Assembly: GCF_947489715.1 (NCBI RefSeq)
Contig: NZ_CANLER010000003.1
Location: 248,001 to 312,000 of the forward strand
DNA: 64,000 nucleotides
Source: an uncultured Roseovarius sp.
GTDB lineage: Bacteria > Pseudomonadota > Alphaproteobacteria > Rhodobacterales > Rhodobacteraceae
Direction of reading: 5' to 3'
Each line of letters starts with the position of its first letter. Within the stretch, counting starts at the first letter, position 1. The notes below the pieces were generated by a model, which was not told the origin of the DNA, made no database searches, and saw nothing but the letters and a program-made list of their open reading frames with translations. The position numbers were made by a program, and so were the translations under genes. Below are positions 60,033-64,000 of this stretch, piece after piece.

Positions 60033-60769
60033 GGCGCGACCTTGTCAAAAAGCTGACCAAACCCCGATGGCACATCGCTGATCCCGAGCATTCGGAGCGT
60101 TTGAAACATCATTGCCTGATTGGAGGTCACGACCGGTTTCCCCAAGGACTGCTCCAGCTGGTCGATCACCTCGACACTACGCATATCCGTGCAGGACAGC
60201 ACGATTGCTTGCGCGTCGGGGCTATTCGCACGACGGCCCAGTTCAAAGACCGCATCGGGTGCCAGTGCACCCTGCTCATCATTGCCCAATGCCTCGCCAA
60301 TTGCAGCGCGGGACACGGTTTCAAATCCTTCGTCCGCCAGAAACCCAATCGCACGATCGTTGAGAGCGGCCACATAAGGAGAAGCGAAACCGATGCGACT
60401 AACTTGAAGTGACCTAAGCGCAGCCACCAGGCCCCCTGCCGCGGTGACAGTTTGGACACCGCTATGAGATTTGATTTTCGTGGCAAGTTCGCGATCAAAG
60501 GACGGACCATGTGCCAAGGTGGCCGAGGTGCAACCATAGAGGATAACATCCGGGCGAGCGCCCTGAAGCAGGTGCAGAGGTTCCTCTATATTGGCCGCGC
60601 CAAGACCCTCCATTTGATCTTCATCGGGGATCTCATCTTCGTCATATCCACCAATCCGGGTAAAATGCAGTGACGCGCCGGCGGGAGCCAGCATCATCAT
60701 GTCTTGCTCCAGATTGGTATTGGTAAAGGGGACCAATATGCCGATGCGGGCCGTGCCACGATTTGTCAT
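60029..60769 (-). CDS. Asp/Glu racemase-superfamily isomerase (maleate isomerase-like)
   Basis: A 246-residue protein of the two-cysteine racemase fold. Both candidate catalytic cysteines are present: VILYGCTSATLAHG at about 75-90 and IVLSCTDMRS near 190, as in maleate cis-trans isomerase and hydantoin racemase; arylmalonate decarboxylases keep only one. NTNLEQDMMML near the start binds the substrate carboxylate. I prefer the ATG at 60769 (MTNRGTARIGIL), which overlaps the aminotransferase stop by four bases. In a hydantoin operon a hydantoin racemase role is natural, but the opening is nearer to the maleate isomerase group. Confidence 0.85.
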   Translation of the reverse strand: MTNRGTARIGILVPFTNTNLEQDMMMLAPAGASLHFTRIGGYDEDEIPDEDQMEGLGAANIEEPLHLLQGARPDVILYGCTSATLAHGPSFDRELATKIKSHSGVQTVTAAGGLVAALRSLQVSRIGFASPYVAALNDRAIGFLADEGFETVSRAAIGEALGNDEQGALAPDAVFELGRRANSPDAQAIVLSCTDMRSVEVIDQLEQSLGKPVVTSNQAMMFQTLRMLGISDVPSGFGQLFDKVAP

Positions 60770-61851
60770 GCTAATCCCTCGCTTTTCATCCAATTCTTCA
60801 AAAGCCGGACAGTAAGCGCCATTTCATCCGCAACACCGATGGTCGCGCGCAGGCAATCCGGAAGTCCGGCCCCACCCTGAGGGCGCAGAAATACACCTTC
60901 TGCCCGAAGGAACCGGTCGGCGCTTTGCGCCGCATGTAAAGATCCAAATCTGATCAACGCAAAATTGGTGAAACTGTGCGCGACTTCCAATCCAAGCGCG
61001 CCAATTTGGGTAGATAGTGTTTCACGAAGGGTAGCTGTCATCGCGCAGGTTTCCCGCAGATAGGCCTGATCCCCAAGAGCAGCCAAGGCCGAAACCTGTG
61101 ACACAGCGCTGACGTTGTTGGGGTTCAAAAGTTTTCGCACCTCACCAGCTATGGCAGGAGGAAATAATCCCCATCCGACGCGCGCGCCAGCCAGACCATA
61201 CGCTTTGGAAAACGTGCGTAAAACGACCGTGTTGCCGCGATTTACCAAATCAAAATAAGGTTCATTCAGATGATCGGCAAATTCACCATATGCCTCATCG
61301 ATCACCAGCATCACATCGTCGGCAAGGGTATTTCGTAGCCGCACAAGATCTGCGCGCGGTATCCGAGTGCCCGTGGGATTACCCGGATTGGCGACGAACA
61401 CCATCCGCGTCTTTGAGGTGACAGCGCCGATCAATGCATCGACATCGACAGTCAAATCACGTTCGGGCGCGATGTCGAACCGCGCACCAGTGGCAAGCGT
61501 GGCCGTGCGGAAAAACGGGTAGGCATGAGCGGGAGCAACGGCCGCATCCCCTGTTTTCAGATATGCGCGAGCGAGACAGCCGATCAAGTCCAACGACCCG
61601 TTCCCGCAAAGAATCGAGCTTGCATCAATGTCATGTACCGAAGCAACTTCCTCGCGCAGCGCGGTCCAGTTTGGGTCTGGATAAAGCTGTTGATCTCGAA
61701 TGGCCTTCGCCGCGGCGTCGGCAACATTCGGACTTGCCGGTCTGAGGCTTTCATTCTGGCAGAGCGCGATCAGAGGTTTTCCCGGTGGCGCTGACAAATC
61801 TGCCAGGGCATAAGCATCCATTGCCGCGACATGAGGATTTGGCAGGATCAT
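60766..61851 (-). CDS. HisC-like class I/II aminotransferase
   Basis: A 361-residue PLP enzyme resembling histidinol-phosphate aminotransferase. Motifs are NGSLDLIGCLARAY for the phosphate cup, VFVANPGNPTGT and LVIDEAYGEF in the middle, and the lysine in RTFSKAYGLAGARVGWG. HisC-like paralogues outside the his operon act on aromatic amino acids or analogues. It overlaps the hydantoinase B stop and the isomerase start by four bases each. It is not in a histidine operon here, so a catabolic transamination is inferred. Confidence 0.9.
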   Translation of the reverse strand: MILPNPHVAAMDAYALADLSAPPGKPLIALCQNESLRPASPNVADAAAKAIRDQQLYPDPNWTALREEVASVHDIDASSILCGNGSLDLIGCLARAYLKTGDAAVAPAHAYPFFRTATLATGARFDIAPERDLTVDVDALIGAVTSKTRMVFVANPGNPTGTRIPRADLVRLRNTLADDVMLVIDEAYGEFADHLNEPYFDLVNRGNTVVLRTFSKAYGLAGARVGWGLFPPAIAGEVRKLLNPNNVSAVSQVSALAALGDQAYLRETCAMTATLRETLSTQIGALGLEVAHSFTNFALIRFGSLHAAQSADRFLRAEGVFLRPQGGAGLPDCLRATIGVADEMALTVRLLKNWMKSEGLA

Positions 61852-63512
61852 GGCATCTCCCCTTTCTGGACCCCATAATCTTTCTTTGCAGCGTCACGAC
61901 TGATCAAACCATCGTTCAGGTCGCGTTCAACCGCTGTTGGGTCCCGCGCCTCGGGCGGCCCAAGACCACCACCACCGGGTGTTTCCATGATTAGAGTTTT
62001 GCCTGCGGGGATGCGGAATTCGCCTTTGCTGGGCAAGTCAGGCCCTTTTTCACCAATACGCAGTCTGCCAAGCCGACCAGCCCCACCGCCTTGCCGGCCG
62101 GCCGCTGCAAACCGAACGCGTTCGACCGAAAGGAACGCCAGGAAATCCTCATTCGTAGCAGATTGCATAGCGATATATTGGCCCAATCCTCCACGATAGG
62201 TGCCTGCCCCACCGCTATCGGGCAAAAGTTCTCGCCGGGTAATCAGGATGGGGGCGGTTGCTTCGGTCGGCTCAACCTGACTACCCCAGACACCGCTCGG
62301 AAAAGCCGTCGCAGACAGCCCATCACGCGTTGGCCGGGCGCCGGTTCCACCATTATAAACCAGTTCCAGCGCGAATAGCGTTCCCCCGTCACGGGCTGCT
62401 TCGGGCGTATGTCTGAGGGGCACGTCATAAAGGCAGGATGCCCCTTCGGCAGGCACTTGATCGGGAAGGGCTTGCGTTAGACAGCCATAGACCAAATCGG
62501 GCGTCATTTGCCCAAGCGAATGGCGCATGGCGACAGGAACCGGGTGCTGTGCGTTCAGGATACAACCCGGTGGGCCGATGACCCGGAAAGGTTCCAATGA
62601 TCCCGCGTTGTTCGGAATATCCGGGCCGATGATACAACGAAGAGCAAAGACGGAATAGGCCGTAGCATAGTTCAGGGGCACGTTGATGCCTTTGTCGGAA
62701 CAGCCCGATGTGCCATCAAAATCAAGCACAATATGATCGTCTGCCACCGTCAACGTCGCTGCCAGCTTGATCGGTTTGTCATATCCATCAACCATCAATG
62801 TGTTGCGGTAGGTCCCATTGGGCACCTCTGCGATCGCCTGTACGGTACCGCTGTACGATGTTTCGATGATGTAGTCGGACAGTTGATCCAGATCGTCGAT
62901 AGCGAATTCTTCCATCATCTCGGCCAGCCGCTTTGCGCCGGTTTCACAACACGCGATCAGCGCATAGATGTCGCCTTCGTTGGCAATGGGTTCGCGGGAA
63001 TTGACCCGAACGATCTCCATCAGAAAGGCGTTTACCTCGCCCGCATCAACCAGTTTGCAGGGTGGGACCATCAAACCTTCATCAAAGACATCCGAGCCTT
63101 CAGGCCCCATTCCCTTGCCACCCAGATCGGCCAAATGCGATGTGCAGGAGGTGAAACCGACCACGCGATCCTTGAAAAAAACAGGCTGCATCAGCAAAAA
63201 ATCGTTCAGATGCCCCGACGCTAGCCAGGGATCATTGGTCATATAGATGTCACCTTGTTTCATGTCCTGTACCGGAAACCGGTCACGCAGGTGTTTCACC
63301 GCTTCCGCCATCGTATTGATGTGGCCCGGCGTACCTGTGACAGCTTGCGCCAACATACGACCACGTATGTCGAAAATACCCGCAGAGATGTCACCGCTTT
63401 CACGTACAATCGGGCTGAAGGCAGCACGGATCAGCGCCTGACCCTGTTCTTCGACAACGGCCAGAAGACGGTTCCACATCACTTGCAGGCGGGTTTTGGA
63501 GATTGTTGTCAT
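61848..63512 (-). CDS. Hydantoinase B / oxoprolinase beta-type subunit
   Basis: A 554-residue protein of the HyuB family, partner of HyuA in ATP-dependent N-methylhydantoinase and 5-oxoprolinase. Family stretches are FSPIVRESGDISAGIFD near the start, GDIYMTNDPWLASGHLNDF, and GGAGTYRGGLGQYIAMQ near residue 440, ending with METPGGGGLGPPE. ATP hydrolysis by HyuA and ring opening by HyuB happen together. It overlaps hyuA by four bases and the aminotransferase gene by four bases. Confidence 0.93.
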   Translation of the reverse strand: MTTISKTRLQVMWNRLLAVVEEQGQALIRAAFSPIVRESGDISAGIFDIRGRMLAQAVTGTPGHINTMAEAVKHLRDRFPVQDMKQGDIYMTNDPWLASGHLNDFLLMQPVFFKDRVVGFTSCTSHLADLGGKGMGPEGSDVFDEGLMVPPCKLVDAGEVNAFLMEIVRVNSREPIANEGDIYALIACCETGAKRLAEMMEEFAIDDLDQLSDYIIETSYSGTVQAIAEVPNGTYRNTLMVDGYDKPIKLAATLTVADDHIVLDFDGTSGCSDKGINVPLNYATAYSVFALRCIIGPDIPNNAGSLEPFRVIGPPGCILNAQHPVPVAMRHSLGQMTPDLVYGCLTQALPDQVPAEGASCLYDVPLRHTPEAARDGGTLFALELVYNGGTGARPTRDGLSATAFPSGVWGSQVEPTEATAPILITRRELLPDSGGAGTYRGGLGQYIAMQSATNEDFLAFLSVERVRFAAAGRQGGGAGRLGRLRIGEKGPDLPSKGEFRIPAGKTLIMETPGGGGLGPPEARDPTAVERDLNDGLISRDAAKKDYGVQKGEMP

Positions 63513-64000
63513 GGTGTGCCCTCTGATCGTGTCAGGATGATATTTTCGTCGCCATCGACCATGGCGGTGAAATCAGCGCTGACATAGGTGGTGGTCTGAG
63601 GTTCGACGATCAGCGCGGGACCAATCAAGTAATTGCCTGACATCAACGAGGGGCGGTCATAAACATCCGCGATACGGCGTTTTCCCGTCACTTCGCATAG
63701 AATTCGTTGCTGTCGCTGGAATGTGGCTAGGGTTGCCTGATCGGGCGCGGGCGCAGCACTCGGCGTATTCACCTGCGTCCCCACACGGATCGACCAGTTG
63801 AGGATTTCGATCACCATTCCTGGCACTGACCGGGTGAATTGTCGTGAATACTCCTCCTCGAACGCGATACGCAGAGTATGTATATCATCAGACGTTAGCA
63901 GACGATCTGGCAGGGGTATTTCGATTTCATGCCCCTGACCGTGATAGCGCATATAGGCAATTCTTGTGCATTTCAGCTTGATGTCAAGGCTACCAGCGCG
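63509..64000 (-). CDS. Hydantoinase A / oxoprolinase alpha-type subunit, C-terminal part
   Basis: The visible 163 residues are the C-terminal part of a HyuA-type protein; the gene begins beyond the window. RAGSLDIKLKCTRIAYMRYHGQ enters from the edge and the text continues with GHEIEIPLPDRLLTSDDIHTLRIAFEEEYSRQFTRSVPG; the C-terminus reads GNYLIGPALIVEPQTTTYVSADFTAMVDGDENIIL, the typical hydantoinase A ending. The N-terminal ATP-binding half is not seen. It precedes hydantoinase B with an ATGA overlap. Confidence 0.9.
   Translation of the reverse strand, partial: RAGSLDIKLKCTRIAYMRYHGQGHEIEIPLPDRLLTSDDIHTLRIAFEEEYSRQFTRSVPGMVIEILNWSIRVGTQVNTPSAAPAPDQATLATFQRQQRILCEVTGKRRIADVYDRPSLMSGNYLIGPALIVEPQTTTYVSADFTAMVDGDENIILTRSEGTP

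Noticed and set aside
1..64000. tRNA, rRNA, CRISPR array, transposase, integrase or prophage
   Set aside because: None was recognised in the sequence on either strand; the reading was by eye, so a small tRNA could be missed.

Overview
The window looks like chromosomal DNA of a marine alphaproteobacterium of the Roseobacter group (Rhodobacteraceae). The grounds are GC-rich, codon-biased genes, many four-base ATGA gene overlaps, a tauR-xsc-pta-tauZ-soeABC sulfonate block, a VPLPA-CTERM surface protein, class I polyhydroxyalkanoate genes, and FNR-type half-site pairs. The genus is inference. No rRNA, tRNA, CRISPR array, insertion sequence or prophage was recognised.

Layout. 1-1186: start of L-serine ammonia-lyase and a glutathione S-transferase (minus). 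1187-3026: a lower-GC insert with an orphan membrane protein and a decayed VOC gene. 3027-9288: rpiA, gor, hflKC, a DUF2065 protein and a DegP-type protease, closed by a hairpin terminator. 9388-13615: two secreted unknowns, the VPLPA-CTERM protein, a HemG-like flavodoxin, an ABM/NIPSNAP pair and a divergent ArsR regulator. 13742-23858: MocR regulator TauR, then xsc, pta, a sulfate-exporter family protein and soeABC, ending at a near-perfect terminator. 24059-27481: four-gene operon (DMT permease, HAD hydrolase, ornithine-cyclodeaminase-like protein, alpha/beta hydrolase). 27511-36632: cation P-type ATPase, phasin, PHA synthase, histone-deacetylase-like amidohydrolase, and an ADP-forming acyl-CoA synthetase fused to a GNAT acetyltransferase. 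36991-41287: ABC ATPase, FtsX-type permease and HlyD-type adaptor. 41395-47194: voltage-gated-type K+ channel, dapB, a small secreted protein, an MFS/MerR divergent pair and murJ. 47219-52939: polyamine-type ABC importer with an SDR, divergent from a LuxR-type regulator. 53108-56675: desaturase, MFS permease and ZapE-type ATPase. 56791-64000: a tightly overlapping minus-strand catabolic operon (hydantoinase A and B, HisC-like aminotransferase, Asp/Glu-racemase-type isomerase, MmgE/PrpD, D-2-hydroxyacid dehydrogenase, DapA-like aldolase).

How parts work together. Xsc splits sulfoacetaldehyde into acetyl phosphate and sulfite. Pta feeds the acetyl group to CoA, SoeABC oxidises sulfite to sulfate at the membrane, and the TauZ-type protein is the likely anion exit. 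Candidate FNR boxes stand before the phasin, phaC, the acetyltransferase and the HemG-like gene, which suggests a shared low-oxygen signal. The last operon looks like a complete but unassigned pathway for a cyclic amide or N-substituted amino acid.

The least explained signals are three. A two-cysteine domain of about 80 residues occurs once fused to a membrane anchor (1437-2258) and once as a secreted protein (43292-43645). The hydantoinase-to-aldolase operon has no assigned substrate. A TTTACACA-type motif is shared between the tauR upstream region and a convergent intergenic site at 54181-54224.
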